A DNA stretch of 64,000 nucleotides from Anarhynchus alexandrinus (GCA_008711295.1 VUYV01000004.1:2515129-2579128); one strand, 5' to 3'. Numbered from the stretch's first letter, positions 27,101 through 41,032 are shown. The notes: a model not told the origin generated them from the sequence alone. Program-made: numbers and translations.

Positions 27101-30100
27101 GCACTGCCATGCCCCAGAGGCCAGAACTCCATGCACGCCTGATCTCAGCATTCTCCATTGCTTTTTAGCAGCACTGAGGCATCCAGCCCCACTTCCCCCC
27201 CTCCCTCTCCCCTGCAACATTATTTGTGTAGGAACCTGTGTCACCCAAGACTTGAATTGGTGGGTTAGTGTCAGGGGACCATCCAGGGCAGGAATGGAGC
27301 AAGTCTTGGTGCAGTTCATATCCATACTGTGTTCAGAGCAGACCTTCGAATGAAGGGATCCAGAGAATTTCCTTGAAAGATCACAGTATTGGGCAAAAGG
27401 ACCAAAATAATGAGCAACCAAAACTGTCAGCATAGCTCCTCATGGTGTTACAATTGTCCAGACTGGGCCCTAAGTCTGTGGTATGGGACTCGTGACCCCA
27501 GGACAGGGGCATAAGGTACAGGAGGTGACACTGCTGCCCATAATGACTTTTGGGGTGTGGTAGCAGGATTCATACAGAATTGTTGCATTCATTAATAAAA
27601 ATAAGAATGACAAATCATCTGTAGATTTTCTAGGTGGGATATGGCGGGGAGGGGGAGACAAAAGAAGACAGAAAAGAAGAGAACAAAATTGTATTTCTCT
27701 TTCCACACCTTCTGAGAATTGCCAGAGGGAATCTTTGGGCCTGCAACTTATGTATACAGTGCAACTGTTTTATCTAAATCAACTTGCTACAGTATATTAC
27801 ACATTCTTTGCTCTTACTTTGATGTTTCTAAAAATATGATTGTGAAGCTGTATAATCTGATATGAAATTACACCTTTTTTTTTTTTTTCTCCACGGGAAA
27901 AAAAAAAGGGGACTGATGCCACTGACATGTTCGAGAACACATGATCTGTTTTGATAGCACATTGTATTTACAAAGCCTGTCCCCAGGCAGGCTGTGCTAA
28001 AATGAATTTGGAATCAAAAGTATGCGGTCAGGCTAACTGGGAACAATTCTGGTACCTTTCTTTCTAGCGGTATAGAAGTGACACAGACCATAGAGCATCC
28101 AAAGCATGCATCCAAATATATATCCTCAGAATTTAATTAGAGAAAATTATTCCTGCCCACCTAGGATAATTGCAACATTACGTTTTGATAGCTGTTAGCA
28201 TCACATATGCTTACAGATTAATAGTGTTTCTTCCATGTCTGCTTTTGATTTAATCAGGCCATCACTCATTACAATCACGCATGGCCGGTTCTACAAGATG
28301 AGAATGTATAAAGAACAACTTGCCTTTTAACAAACAGACCTTGAGCTACACGTCTCTGGCATGCTCCTTAACAGTCTTTTGTTCTCAACTACAATAGTGA
28401 ATTCACCAACCCTGTTGCCAAAATCCATGCCTAATCTGAAAATAAGCATTAAGAGAGGCTTCAGTCAGGCGTGCAGATTCCAGCGGTCATTTCTGGCTTC
28501 AGCTGCACTGAATCTCAGAATTTCCTGATGCACCCTTGGCTTTAGGACTGTGATCCCACTGAATGCAGTGCATGTGTCACTCATGCAAAGTTCTTTGGAA
28601 CACAGCTCCTGAAAGGGTCGCTAAACATACAGTTGGGTGGCCTGGGAATGAAATCACAAATTACTTGGGATTTGTCAATGCAGCCAAGCCACAACCATGA
28701 GTATGTTTTTGTAGTTAGCCCCTCTCAAGACTTGGTCAGCTGAATGGTCTGACACTTGATTCTTTCTCTGCTGTTGCAACACCATCAAAAACCACCTGGG
28801 AACACTTGTAGATTTTTGTGGTTCTCATGTAAAAAAAATGCATAAGCATGTGGCTACTTTAAAGCATATAGGTCACAGTGGGGATAGCTTTATATGTAAA
28901 ATTAGATGTAGATTTAGCTATGAAGCCAAACAGAAACAGTATTTATATTTTATATTAGCACTGAAGTCCTGATCACAATGGCGCAATTCATAACACTATT
29001 TTTTAAAATTATAACAAAGATATATTACCATTTAAAGATTCCTGAACAATTCTCCAAACTCTGCAATATGATCAAGGAATTGACCTAATAACCAAACTCA
29101 ACTCAGATCAAATAAGCAGATACAGATCTAGCACCACCAACCCCATCAAAAGTCCAGGAGACTGCACAGTCATGACGTTTTTTACTCACTTTTCATAGGA
29201 CAGACATGGCAGCAACAATTTTCATGCACTTCTAAATAGGTAAAAAATGTTTTTTGGGGTAGTGGTTTGGTTTCACAAATGCTGGCTGATCAAGCTTCTC
29301 TTAGGCTCCACACTCTGCACTGTCTGGGACTGGTATTTAATTACTGGACTTTCTCCTTCTTCCCTTCTCTTTCCCCTCCTTGCTTCATTCTACAGGAACG
29401 TAATCCCTCTGAAATTAAGCATCAGTGCTTAAGATACACATTTTTTAATACAATCCAAAAGCCATGATCATACCCTTAGAAACAAGCAATCCGTAAAGCA
29501 AAATACACTCGGTGCCTGAATGCTAATGCAGCAATTAATCATTTTGATATCCTTGCTCTCTCCCCTGCTCATTTTCTCTTGATTTTTTGATGTCAGAACC
29601 AACTCAGTATAACACCATACTTTTAAAAAACCATCTTTCAAGCAGCAACATTAAACATTTCACAGTGGAAAGCAAACAAATCAATACATATTATAGCATT
29701 CATGGTATAGCAAGCACTATAGTTACGGTTGCAAAGACACTTATGTGGTAAGCTCTTTTTTTTCATTCCCTCTGAAAGAAACAAAACCAACCTGAAACAC
29801 AACAACAGCTTTCTGCACAAAACCTGCTGCTCAGCTGAGTTGCTGTGGGAAAACCCTGTTACTTCTTCCCAACACCCAGAGTAACCACCAGTGTCACTGT
29901 GCAACTATGCACCGATACTTGGAGAGTAACAGGCCCTGTGCAAGCCTCCAAAAGCACCGCAGTCACAAAGCAATGCACCAGGGTGAGCTGTGTGAGGCAG
30001 AGCTCTCCCATTATCCCAGCATAGCACAAAAAGTACCATTGAGGAGGCCAAAAGCAAGTATAAAGCAAGAGGAGAACAAAGACAAGAATAATTTCCATCA

Positions 30101-30150
30101 GCAATACATACTTTGAGGGATCTATACAAGTTTTTGTTGTTTAATCCTCA
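24183..30150. other. Unique AT-rich non-coding DNA, no gene seen
   Basis: No gene is supported. The longest frame is 122 codons (27065-27433, minus), overlapped by a 99-codon frame on the other strand, and it resembles nothing known. A T14/A10 pair at 27875-27907 could form a hairpin. The part at 26340-26480 is rich in TAATTA/ATTAAT motifs and resembles conserved non-coding DNA by texture only. Confidence 0.6.
27873..27909. repeat. Opposed poly(T)/poly(A) tracts (inverted repeat)
   Basis: CC plus 14 T (27875-27888), a short CTCCACGGG spacer, then 10 A (27898-27907) plus GG. CC-T10 pairs with A10-GG, so a 12-bp stem is possible. It is low complexity and may simply be two homopolymers lying close together. 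Confidence 0.75.
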
Positions 30151-30760
30151 CCTCGCCTCGCCTTCCCTTCAGAGGCACAACAGGAGCACAGCGCAAGAAC
30201 CCTCCTGCTACAGCAGGTAACGAGGGAATGTTCTAGCATGTTCCAGCATCCCCCCCAGCACATGTGGGGCCAATAAGGAGCCTCTCATTTGCTCCACGTG
30301 GGCAAGGCTGCACTGCCTGCCATGCCCTGCAGCTGAGCCAGCCCTGTGCAGGTGCACAGCTCACAGGTGGGGCTCACTTGCATATGGGGTGCACTGCTAA
30401 AATGCGAGGTACACTTGCACGTGGGCTGCACTCCCACGGAGCGTGCTTCCGTGTGAGGCACATTTACACGAGCTGCAGGGCTCGCGCATGGGGCACACTC
30501 GCATGTGGGCCACGCTGCTCACGTGTGGCGCATGCTCATCCATGGGATGCACTGCCAGCATGTGGAGCGCGGTCATGCGTGGGGTGCACTGCTCACACAC
30601 AATGCACACTCACATGTGCGGCGCACTGCTTGTGCCTGGAGCAGGCTGACACCCGGGGTACACCGCTGGCGCACGCTGGCAGATGTGCCACCCCATGAGA
30701 CGGTGACAGCGCTCCGAGTTGCTAAGCGACAGTGTCCTGCCCTCGGGGTACGTTCAGCCA
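30151..30760. other. Isolated GC- and CpG-rich island
   Basis: Base composition changes sharply from AT-rich surroundings to GC-rich sequence with many CpG dinucleotides. It includes the tandem repeat at about 30360-30680, a CCAAT box sequence at 30270-30274 and CACGTG E-box sequences at 30295-30300, 30418-30423 and 30520-30525. This could be a CpG island at an unannotated promoter or simply a GC-rich minisatellite. No TATA box or convincing first exon with a splice donor was identified, so promoter function is inference. Confidence 0.5.
30360..30680. repeat. Degenerate GC-rich minisatellite, unit about 17-21 bp
   Basis: Variants of a unit close to GGNGCACTGCTCACATGTG recur head to tail, for example GGGTGCACTGCTCACACACA, GGCACACTCGCATGTGG, GGCGCATGCTCATCCATG and GGATGCACTGCCAGCATGTG. 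Unit length drifts between about 17 and 21 bp, with roughly 15 or more copies. Long frames across it (30264-30698 plus, 144 codons, and others on both strands) come from low stop-codon density in GC-rich repeats; they are Cys/His/Ala-rich and not credible proteins. Confidence 0.75.
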
Positions 30761-33700
30761 GTGAAGATGAAAAATTCCCACCTAATGTTTTAATACATTC
30801 GGCATGTAGATACGCACACGGCAATTAACATTCATTTATAAGAACAATGAAATGATTAATCTGCTGGGATTGCAAATGACATACTGACACTCGAGGTTCA
30901 TTTTGTTTTGCACTGTGCATGGTATTTCACCAAATCTATGATTAAAGGCCAAGTTTTAAGGTCCATGAAGAATAAACTTCAGCTTTGATGTTGCTGATAA
31001 AGGCAGGGTTTTCACAGAATTAGATTTTGTGGGAGAGGTAAAAGAAATTAGGTGTTTTGCTTTTTCCCAGTGATTATGAAATCCAGGAGCATTTTAAATG
31101 TAATAAAGATTTGTCTCTTCCATCACAGTGCTGCAGACAGGGGACAGTATTTTATTTGCAGAGGAGGGAAGAGGGAGAACATAGGGCAAGATTAAACCTG
31201 AAATGCAGAAATCACAGAGGCAGGAAAGCAGAATGCTTTGCTATTTCAAGTTTAAGGAGATTATGCAGTGTAGTATCGATTCCAGTGTATCCAGAGAATA
31301 CCATGCATATAGGTACCGTATACGGAAAAAATGAATAAAAATCATCTCGCATTACTCAGTACTTGCTTGCAATGACATTTATCACTTTTTTATTATCATG
31401 GCTCTCTGATTTTTGAACGAACTGTTCATATTGATCTATGGACAAGAAATAGGTGAGAAATAGAAATGCTCCAGTGGACCTTGCTGGGCTTTGGAGGCAG
31501 CCCATCTGCAGCAGCTGTGCATACTCATATTCAATCACATTCTATAATCTTCCTTCCCTACTGCTTCTCCCCATACAATTTGCTGCCTCACCTTTGAGCA
31601 AGCCTGACACTTTCTGCCATGCTTTTGATTATTTCCCTGTCTTACTGCTGAGTCATTCTGTTATCCTTTGCCAGACCTTTGCATCCAAAGTGCTATATAA
31701 CCAAATACCAATGTGTCACTATTCATGTGATTTACACTCCTGAGTACAGCAGTTACAGAGGAATCCTTGGTATTCAGGTCACAACTCAGAGCCATAATGT
31801 ATTGACTGCAAAAATGGCAAAACTACTATTGAATGACTAAGGGTAAATAAATAATTCTTTAACTGAAGTAATTAAGGTACAGTATTAGAGCAGAAAGACC
31901 AGGGTTCTCATCAAGGTTTCCTTCCGTTACTTCAGGTCTATCATTATGTTCACTACTTTGAATCTTTTGCTTATACCTAGGAATCAGCATTACTAACCGA
32001 CACCATGAACTAGAATGAAATTCCCCTGCCAGTGCAGAGGGCAAAAACAGATCTGCGATCACTTCTATCCCTCCCTTCACACTCCGTTGGCACCACCTCA
32101 CTGCACAGAGATATTACCATATTGCGCTTTCCCTTGCAGTGGTGTGAAGCTACTTCCACATGAGTTTTCACTCTGTCAGTCAGAGTATGTCAAATTGGCA
32201 AGATTTATTCTCAAAAAGATTTTTAATGGAAAAATGATAAAGTTCACAACAGATATTATTTGCATGAGATCATTGAACTAACCTGCATGACATTTGCTCT
32301 GTCAACCATCAGCTTGTAGATGAGCAGCAACTAACAGTCAAGGACTTCATACTTCAGTCTGAGCCTTGCTAAGAATAGTTCTCCTGATAATTAAACACTA
32401 ATGTTCTTTCATGAGTACATTATAATGAAATAAATTGCTTCAAGGGAACAATAAACTACAGGCAGCATCTGAAGCATTTTAACAGCACAGAGCATTTGGC
32501 TGCTGCAAGATTCACTCGAAGAGGAGAAAGGTAATAACATCTCAGAAACAATTTAGAAAACAATCTTCTGCACTTTCAGTGTTTCTAATAACAAACTGGG
32601 ACACTCCAAAGTGTGATTTTACTCATTCTCAATCACCCAGTGCCACCTGGAATGGAAACACATATATGATATGACTGCGTGAACCACTGCGCTGCTCCTC
32701 CAGCCCCCAAAGCTAACCATGCTTTGGGTTAAAGTGCTTCTTTCCTGCACGGAAACCCTTGGTTCTTCAGCCCTTACAAGATTAAACTTAATTCACGTGG
32801 TGCTCTCTACTTACAACTGTAAAGACTTGTTCACAAAACTCAAGATATTTTTACGCGACTGCGGTTTGCAGACTCGGAGGCCTGAGCTAACTTATAGGTG
32901 TTGAGCACCCCAGTGCTGTCAGTGACACTGTCGGCCAGGAAGGCTCCATACAACTGTCGAGCACTGTACAGTATCTCTTAGGACACAGCCCGCATAAAAT
33001 TCAATACAAGTACCATACAAAAGCCATGCTCCTCACACAGCAACATTTATTTGTCTTCTAAAGCAGAATAAATGAAATGATCATTGTAGCTTCCTAATAC
33101 TTAAAGTGTGCTATAGAAATGTTTATAAAGGACTGAGAAAATATATTGCATGTATGTTTCCAATGAAATGAAATTGTGCCTGTACCCATCTAATTTAAGA
33201 TATTATCGTGCCATTTTAAAACACATTAGATGTAAGCAGCGAGCAGAGCAGTTAAAAAAGATTTAACAGTCTATTCTCTAGCTGCAGGGCAGCAGGAAGG
33301 GATTTGTCTTTCTGTCTTGGCTACTTTAACATTTGAATGCTGGTGGAAAATACATATTTCTGTCATGCTGCTTTTTTAGAGTAACTGGGTAGAGCTTTCT
33401 CTGCTTGAAAATTGTTAGCTACTACAAAGAGTTGATACTATGCGTGTTTTAAAAGAATAAAACATATTCATTTTTATAGTGCAATTTCAAAGCAGTGATA
33501 AACATTCTTGCTAAAGTATGGTATAGCAACGTGAATGTAAGCTGTTCATGTTAAAGACTATCTGGAATCCTATTCAGAAAAGCTATTGTGACTGTTGCTA
33601 GGAATATTAAAGTATACGGAGATCATGTTGAGTCATGTGGAACAAGAAAAAGAGATCTTTCTTCTACTGCTCTTTGAAAGTGGCACAATTGCTTGTACAT

Positions 33701-36700
33701 TGGCCTTTATCCAAGACAGATGGATTATCACTAGAACAAATTTCAGTAAACCCTCCTTGCATTTGCATAATGTAAGTTTCTAACATTTAACCAATTGAAA
33801 GAATTGGTGCTTATAGCTTTAAAGAACTTGTAGGTTAATTATGACTCTCTTTGTGGATATGATGGAAGTGATAAAATAAAGCATTTTGGTAGTTAAGGAA
33901 CCCACTCACTAGTTTACACTACATGGGGCAGACTACTTTGCTGAAGGATTTCTTTTGCTTGAGGAGGAATAATATGGATTGAAGTTCAATTTGTTTTCAA
34001 TACACGAATCCCCTTCCCTAATAGCTATTCTGTCAGTGGAAGTCTTGCGGGATGAGATTGATTTTTTTAGAGTTATGAAGATACTGGTTTGGTTTATATA
34101 AAGAAGCTAAATACAGTGTTTCTTGGCTGTATTCTAAATTTGAACCCTTTATTTGAACTCTTGCATGTCCTTACAGTTCAGATATACATAGGTCCTTTGG
34201 AAGAGTCTTCAAAACCTTGCAGAACAGAAACACTGATTTAACCAGTATCACATAGAAGGTCATATTGAATCCTTAGCTAAACACGTACCGCTTCTAGAAA
34301 GACAGCACTTCACACCTTTTATTGTGCTTTCTGAAAATGATTGCACCATGTATGAAAGGATGGCAATTCCTGAAATTGTGGGTATGGTAGGAGGCATAGT
34401 ACCACTGAATGTAATGGTCAAGCAATACACACAAGTATAGCTCCCTTTCTCATACACCAGCAAGAACAATGGCAAAGCTGTATTGTTGTTAAAGTACTGT
34501 AACTCAGTACAGAATAAGCTGAGAAAACATTAAAAAAACTTTTAAAATTATCTTGGTTTCCTTAATCGTTGTGACTCATTTCATTTTGAAGATGCTTTTT
34601 CTTTCTAGGTTAAGAAAATAGACATTAAAACAGTGTTTGAGAAGTGAGTGGGTTCTGGCATACAGTGTTCAACTATAAGGAAAAAATACAGCAGGCAACT
34701 AAACTGTAACACACAGAAGCTTCAGTGGATTCTTCTATTTACATTGAACGAGGGTTATGCCAAATGTTTGCAAAATTTAACAGTTTCTGTTACTATAGCA
34801 GGGCATAGAGTATCATCATCATCCACTAAAATTCAAAGCAACTCGTGCTGTGGTAGGTACTGCACAAAGATCAAGTAGGTAGTCAGTACTAATAAAAGCA
34901 ACCAAGCAAGGAAATCACATCAGGAAAAAAAAATGGGGTGGGGCTTTATGATTTATCAGCTGATTTATCCAAGGACATTCAGAAAGTCTTCAACTGGAAC
35001 AAGCATTTAAATTCAGAGCTCTGTAGTCCTATTATCTCAGCCCTTAAACAACCTCCTGTCTCAAAATGCAAAGAAAATTTTACCAATCTGTTCCTTTTTT
35101 TTTATGTTCTGCCCAACTTTATTACTTTAAAGTACAAGATTTTTTTTCTAACCACAGAAGTTGTCCAAAACCATTTAGAGGACATTTAGTTTTCTTCTGT
35201 GAAAATTAAGTATTAATTAACATTAAAGCTCCATCTTTTGATTTCTCTCCATAGATCAAATTTAAGACTGCACGTTAGTCAAAAAAAATAAAACATCCTT
35301 TTTCTATGAAATTCAACTCTGTGTTTACTTTTGATTTTTTCATCCTTTTGTTTTCCATTTTGTTCTGTTATATAAAAATAGGCTTGCTGGTAAATACTAT
35401 CAGTTAACAGTAATTACTTAAAGTATATTTTGTTTATTAGAGAACCAAAAATCATCCTTGATTTCTTGACATGTTCTGTAATGCACATTGTATGGATGGC
35501 ACCATAACTCTTCCTAATGCCTAATAAAGTATGCTACCGAATAGCATACTCATTACATATTAAACTGAGAATTCTGTTGCACAAGCACTGGTGTGTGATT
35601 TGAAAACAATAAAACCAGCATGGAGTTATGAATTATAATGAGGATTCTGCATTTCTGATTCATAAAAATACATTTTTATGCTTTCACCTCAGCCAGCATT
35701 TGAACTTTTCGTCTAGCCTATGCCAAATGAACACAATCAAAACATACTGTCTTTATTTACTGGTACATATGAAGAAGTCTCTTTGATTCTAAATTTGGCC
35801 CCGTGTATATGTTCAGAAGGTTGGTTTTTGTTCTTCTTGTTACTCTTTGCTTTGTTTTGCTCTCTAGGTCAGGGGTCACAAAATTTGAATTTCCTCCTCT
35901 AAATGCCTCTGAATTACCTACTACTTTCCTGTGTAATGTTTTGGTATTCCAAATAAATAAATTTGGATTTTATATGTATTTGTCTTTTGTTTGGTATTCC
36001 CATTCCTCTCCCCTTCTTAGAAGAGGTGCTTACATACGGAACAGACTATTTAGAAATAAAAACAAGCAACCACGCTCTTTAAAAACTCTATGCTTGTCCA
36101 TGACTTCAACATTCCTAAATCTCTAGTAGCACAAACTACCCATATGCAAATAATTTTATTTTTGCCCTAAAGAATGTAATTTCTAAAAGGGCCAGAACAA
36201 AAGTAACTTCAGCATTGTATTGTGAAGGGGAAGGTACTCAGACAATCAATGTCATCTCATGGAGTGTTAAAAAGCAAAATTATTAGCATTTATTGTCACC
36301 ACTCAGAATTGTTAATCCAGACTAACAGTCAATAGGCTCAACACATGGAGAAAGAATAATAAAGAGGCAGCTTCTGCTGAATGGCTTGTGATATGAAAAG
36401 GAATTAGCTCACAATGCTGTTATCACCACTGCAGCTACTTACTGGGCTTGGCAATTACAGTAGAGATTGATAGTACTTGGTAGTGAACCAATTGCTTTAT
36501 TGGCATGTGTCTGATAGATACACACTAATCCATTAAACCAATGTCACAATTGATTCTTAGGCAGAATGCAGAAGAAAATCCAGGTACTAATCACCACTAA
36601 CTATCATAAAGAAAACACAATGGCTTATTAATGAATTCCATTATGGTAGGATAAATTTAGCTAATGCCATCAAATTTATTATATACAGAATATTACTCCT

Positions 36701-39695
36701 GAATATTATAGTGTTGGAAGGAAACAGTTCAGTAAAATGTGAAAAAGTCTCTGCCGATTTCTCTGTGCTAGATTTCTACAGAGCCAAAGATCAACAGCTA
36801 TTTTCAGTTTGAATGACTTTGACGTGACCAAGAGAAAAAAGACAGAACAAAAATGAGATTTTCCTGAAAGCATTGCCTGCAGGTGGGTGTCTCTGTCTCA
36901 GTCTACGCTGAACTGAAACACCCATGTATCTCTGCAGACAGCAGAGCCTTTCAGAGTTTAAAGGTGTATTACACAAAAAATAAAGGCAAACAGCTACAAA
37001 ACTAAGTGCAGAACAGTATGATGGAGTGAGGCACTCCAGCGCAATAGCTTAATATTCTCCAAAGAAGTTTAAAAGAGCCAAACTTTATGACCTCTCTTTG
37101 CAAAATAAGAATTCATGGATTTCTTATTTAATAACTTGCCTGATGGCTTCTGCTAGTCCATAGGCACAAATAAGTATCACTGTCTTTTTTTTTGTCTTAC
37201 TCCATATGATGGTTGACATAGGAATTATTTTTATTATTTTGCAGTTGTATTTTGCTTGCAGGAGAGATTAAATAAAAGGTTCTTGATGAAGAAGAGATGT
37301 TTCCAACATTAAGTTTCTATAATACGTGTTCTAGTACTATTTTGACCAAAAATTCAACTTATTTATAGATTATCAGGAGACGCTTTTGTAAGTAATTGCA
37401 AGAGACTATTGAGTTGTGTGTTTACTCATAAGTAGTCTAACAAAGGTCAGTCAACTCCCATTGACTTCCTGAGCTCTTGGTTGGGCCTTATCAGGTAAAG
37501 AATGGAAACAAAGGATGCAACTTTGACATACGCATCTTGTCTGGAATTTGTGCCAGTGGCACCGAATTCATGTAATCGCGTCTTTCCATCTACCGCCCAA
37601 TTGAAAGGAATATTGAAAAAAATCCTGAAGCAGAAAAATATAAAATGATCTGTCATATGGAAGATTCCTCACTAGCTGTCTTAGGAGCTGGTGCATTTTC
37701 TTTTCAAAATCCTCAATATTTTACTTCCCCCTACCCCAAATAACTTTCCATGTTCTTCTTATTCACAGTATTCATCTCCCTATAGGGAAACAGCTTGGTT
37801 TAATATGAAAGTAGTAAGAAGTCTGCAAATAAAAAGGCATTTCCTTCTATTTTATTGATTTGGTATTAGAGACTGATCTGTAAATGAAAATAATCAGATC
37901 CTTTTGGGGACTAATGCGATAAACAAAATACATGGCATTCAATGGTTCACTTCTGCATCAGCTTATATTTAGTTTGTGCAGTTATAGTAAGCAGCACTTA
38001 AGAAAAAAAACATTTTGTGCCATAAACTTCAGGAGAAATAGACTCTGAAGAACCTATCAGGAGAATATGGTTAGCATTTCAGGATATTTCTTCCTGGACA
38101 TTTCTTTAGAATAAAAGAAGAAAAATGATTTAGTAACAGGGCAACAGAAGTTATTTGTGTATTTTGTTAGTAAGTGAAACTTTGAGAAGGGAAAAGAGTT
38201 TTCTGACATTTTTAGAATTAAATATTTTATTTAGGAAGTGTTAAAATATTTTATTTTAATGATTTTAGAATACAGTTTTTCAGCATGAGGTTTCCATAAT
38301 GCATTTTAAAAATGGGATTATATGACAGAGGACGAAGGGATTATAGGAAGATACTACAAAAAGGTTAATATAAAGGCAAGAATTAAAAATGTTAACTGTA
38401 TAAAATAAATACTTCAGGTTGACTCAAAATTAAATCTGTGAGAGTTATATTTCACCAATAAACCAAAGCCTTTTCTATTTTGGATTAATACAAGCCATTT
38501 TTTTTTAATACAATTTTTCAGTTCAGACAAACTGAAAAATGCACTGTTCATCCAGCTCCATTTGAACATACTTCACTATAGCTTTGAAATGAACCTTGAA
38601 AGTACAGGTTTTAAAAATTCAAATTTTCGTTACTACATTATGTGTGGCCACGTAACAAGAGCACTTGAACATACGCTGTAAAGTACTGAAGGTTTTATAC
38701 GAATGGAAATCCCAAGTTACACTGCTCCTTCTGAATATAAATCAGTGATTGCCGGCCTCTATTTGAGCTGCAAATTGCATTCTTCAGAATGAAGACCATG
38801 CAACTTGGACTGTTTCCTCCCTGAGGCTGCCAGCAAATATCTCAACTGATCTCACAGGCCCCACAGCAAAACATTTTGCTGCAAGGAAATGATGCAGCCA
38901 GCGCTCTCTATTGCAAGGACAAGATCCAGCAGCTCAACAAGTCAGCCTACATCAGACTGCCAGGAGACCATGTGAACTCTTACCCTGCGGTGAACAGAGA
39001 GCTAACACACTAGCTTATACCTCAAAGTAAATAACAAGGTCTAATATGTTTTATTTCATGTTTGCAACAGGCTAAGCCTATGCACACATTCAGTGAATTA
39101 TCATGGCTCAGCTGGTGCACAGTAACAGAGTCACTCGGTTGAAGACCAAAGCAACTTCCCCAGCATTGCAAGCGGTCCGTAACACAGCCAGAAATAGTTT
39201 TCCATAGCCTTGTCCATCTTGTAATCATCTCTCAGTTTTTCGTCTGCTCCAATTTAAATAGTAAGACAATTAGCAGAAGCTTAGTTATCTTAGAGAAAAT
39301 GAATTAATCAATAGAAAAAGGAGATCCCTTACACTATAAAAATAGGTCCAATATAATTTTTTGGGGCACCTATTTGAAGGCAAGACAAAAGGCAGGTTAT
39401 GCTTTTTGTCTGAAAAGATGAAATCACTTTAGATTTTCCAGTCACTGCCCATTAATCCAAGTCCACATTAAACACCATAGTGAAAACAATGTAGGATGAT
39501 GTGTGCACATTCAAAAGGACAAAAAAAAGGGTAATTCATTAATCAGCAATGACTATGTCATCACCTGTACTTTATCTGTTGTCCGTGTCCACCCCCCCGC
39601 GCCGAGTTTCACAAAATCCCAGTGATTTTAAGGTGTGTGGTTTTGTTTGTTTGTTTAAAAACAGTGGGCATGATAAAATAAGGCATCACTACGCT
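30761..39695. other. Unique AT-rich non-coding DNA, no gene seen
   Basis: No gene or clear transposon. The longest frame is 107 codons (35803-36126, plus) with no recognisable domain. A hairpin with 11-bp arms lies at 38513-38540. The first 220 bases (30781-31000), immediately beside the GC-rich island, have the even, low-repeat texture of conserved non-coding DNA. Confidence 0.6.
38513..38540. repeat. Perfect inverted repeat, 11-bp arms, 6-nt loop
   Basis: ATTTTTCAGTT (38513-38523), loop CAGACA, then AACTGAAAAAT (38530-38540), exactly complementary. The arms are AT-rich, so chance is plausible in AT-rich DNA. Confidence 0.88.
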
Positions 39696-39822
39696 GATTT
39701 ATATACCAGGGAACTGAGACACAGAAAAACCAAAATGAGCTGCCTGAGATGATGCAGCATATCAGCAGAAGAGCTGGAAACTAAATCCAGATCACCCAGT
39801 TGATTCTCCAGCTCTGTCCACA
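39696..39822 (-). mobile_element. MIR-type SINE relic (antisense on +)
   Basis: The plus strand reads CCAGGGAACTGAGACACAGA, then a diverged TGAGCTGCCTGAGATGATGC segment, AGCAGAAGAGCTGGAAACTA, AATCCAGATC and CTCCAGCTCTGTCCAC. In order and spacing this tracks MIR read backwards (GAGGAAACTGAGGCACAGAG, TGACTTGCCCAAGGTCACAC, AGTGGCAGAGCTGGGATTCG, AACCCAGGTC, CTCCAGAGCCCGTGC). The element is on the minus strand, strongly diverged and presumably inactive for a very long time. Confidence 0.78.
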
Positions 39823-41017
39823 CTAGGAACAGCCTACTAATACATCAGTATCTTACCTTTTACGTAATTAGAATGATTAGAAGTGAGCATAACCGAGTGA
39901 AAAACTGAACCCTTAAATCTCTCTGTCAGACAGACAAATAATTGTTCCTAGTTCCATTTTTTACCAAGCTGCCTTGTAATTCTGTTCTTTTCTTGTTTGC
40001 CCGGGGCTGTCAGTCTCAAGCAATTCTTCATGTTCACAAAGATGCGGATTTTCAAATATTTGGGGAAGCTTCAAAGATGTTGCATCTCCTTTTCAGAATA
40101 AGAAAACAAGACTAGCATTTGGCATGTGACTGGAAGTTAATTATTAAATGAAAGAAGGAGAGGCTTTCCTACTGTAATGGTGGTTTTGTCTTCAGGACAT
40201 TAAGCCCTTTTACTGCCCCAGGAACATGATGGCACATTTTTTGTTGCTCTTTCCAGCCGCAGTACTAATTCTTTTATCAGTTTCAGGCAAATTATTCTGA
40301 ACATCTAGCTGTAAAATAGCTGATAATAATCAATATTAAAAACCTCAATCATTATAGTTCTCTTATCTCTGGTCAAAAAGCGTGAAGCTGAAAGAGTCCG
40401 AGGAAAACCAATGAAAATATTGTAGAAAGCACAAGAAGATTTCTGCAGGAAAATACTGGACTATTTTGTTTAGCTTTCTTTATTTTAAAAGGAAATTAAT
40501 GAGTCTCATAAAATGTTCTAAGAGTTCCTATTAATCTTTTCCAAGAATGGGAAAACTGATGAAATTGAAGTAAACACATTTAAAATATCTGTCAGTGGCC
40601 TACACAATTCACTGTCATGCAGCTTTTAGGACTAAGAATTTAAAATTGTTCAATGGATAATAATCAGTAGAGCTCCTTGCCATAGGATATTAATATTGCC
40701 ACAACCTAAAATGATTCAAAACAGGCTGGTGATATAAATGAAAATAGGAATGTCTCAATTCACACTGATAGATGGCTACAGGAGTGTACGCTGTTATCCA
40801 GGCATCGAGGTGCTGTGAGGACAGCAAGACCCCTGGGTGTTTTGAGCCCCAACTTATACCTGAACCTCAGGCTCAGGCAGATATCCAACATGGGATTGCT
40901 CCTGGAGACACAGAGGTTTTTGAAGGCTGGAAAACAAAGTCCAGGTTCATTTCCCCACTATGAAACACTCAAAACACATATTCTTACAACTTAAACATAC
41001 CATATCTCAGAGCCTTT

Positions 41018-41032
41018 AAAAAAAAAAAAAAA
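41018..41032. repeat. Poly(A) homopolymer, 15 bases
   Basis: Fifteen consecutive A residues after AGCCTTT. No retrocopy, polyadenylation signal or target-site duplication is recognisable on its 5' side, so it is called a simple homopolymer. Confidence 0.85.

Noticed and set aside
30264..30698. 144-codon Cys/His/Ala-rich open frame
   Set aside because: It is a translation of the GC-rich minisatellite. Other frames on both strands are open over the same bases, as expected from few stop codons in GC-rich repeats.
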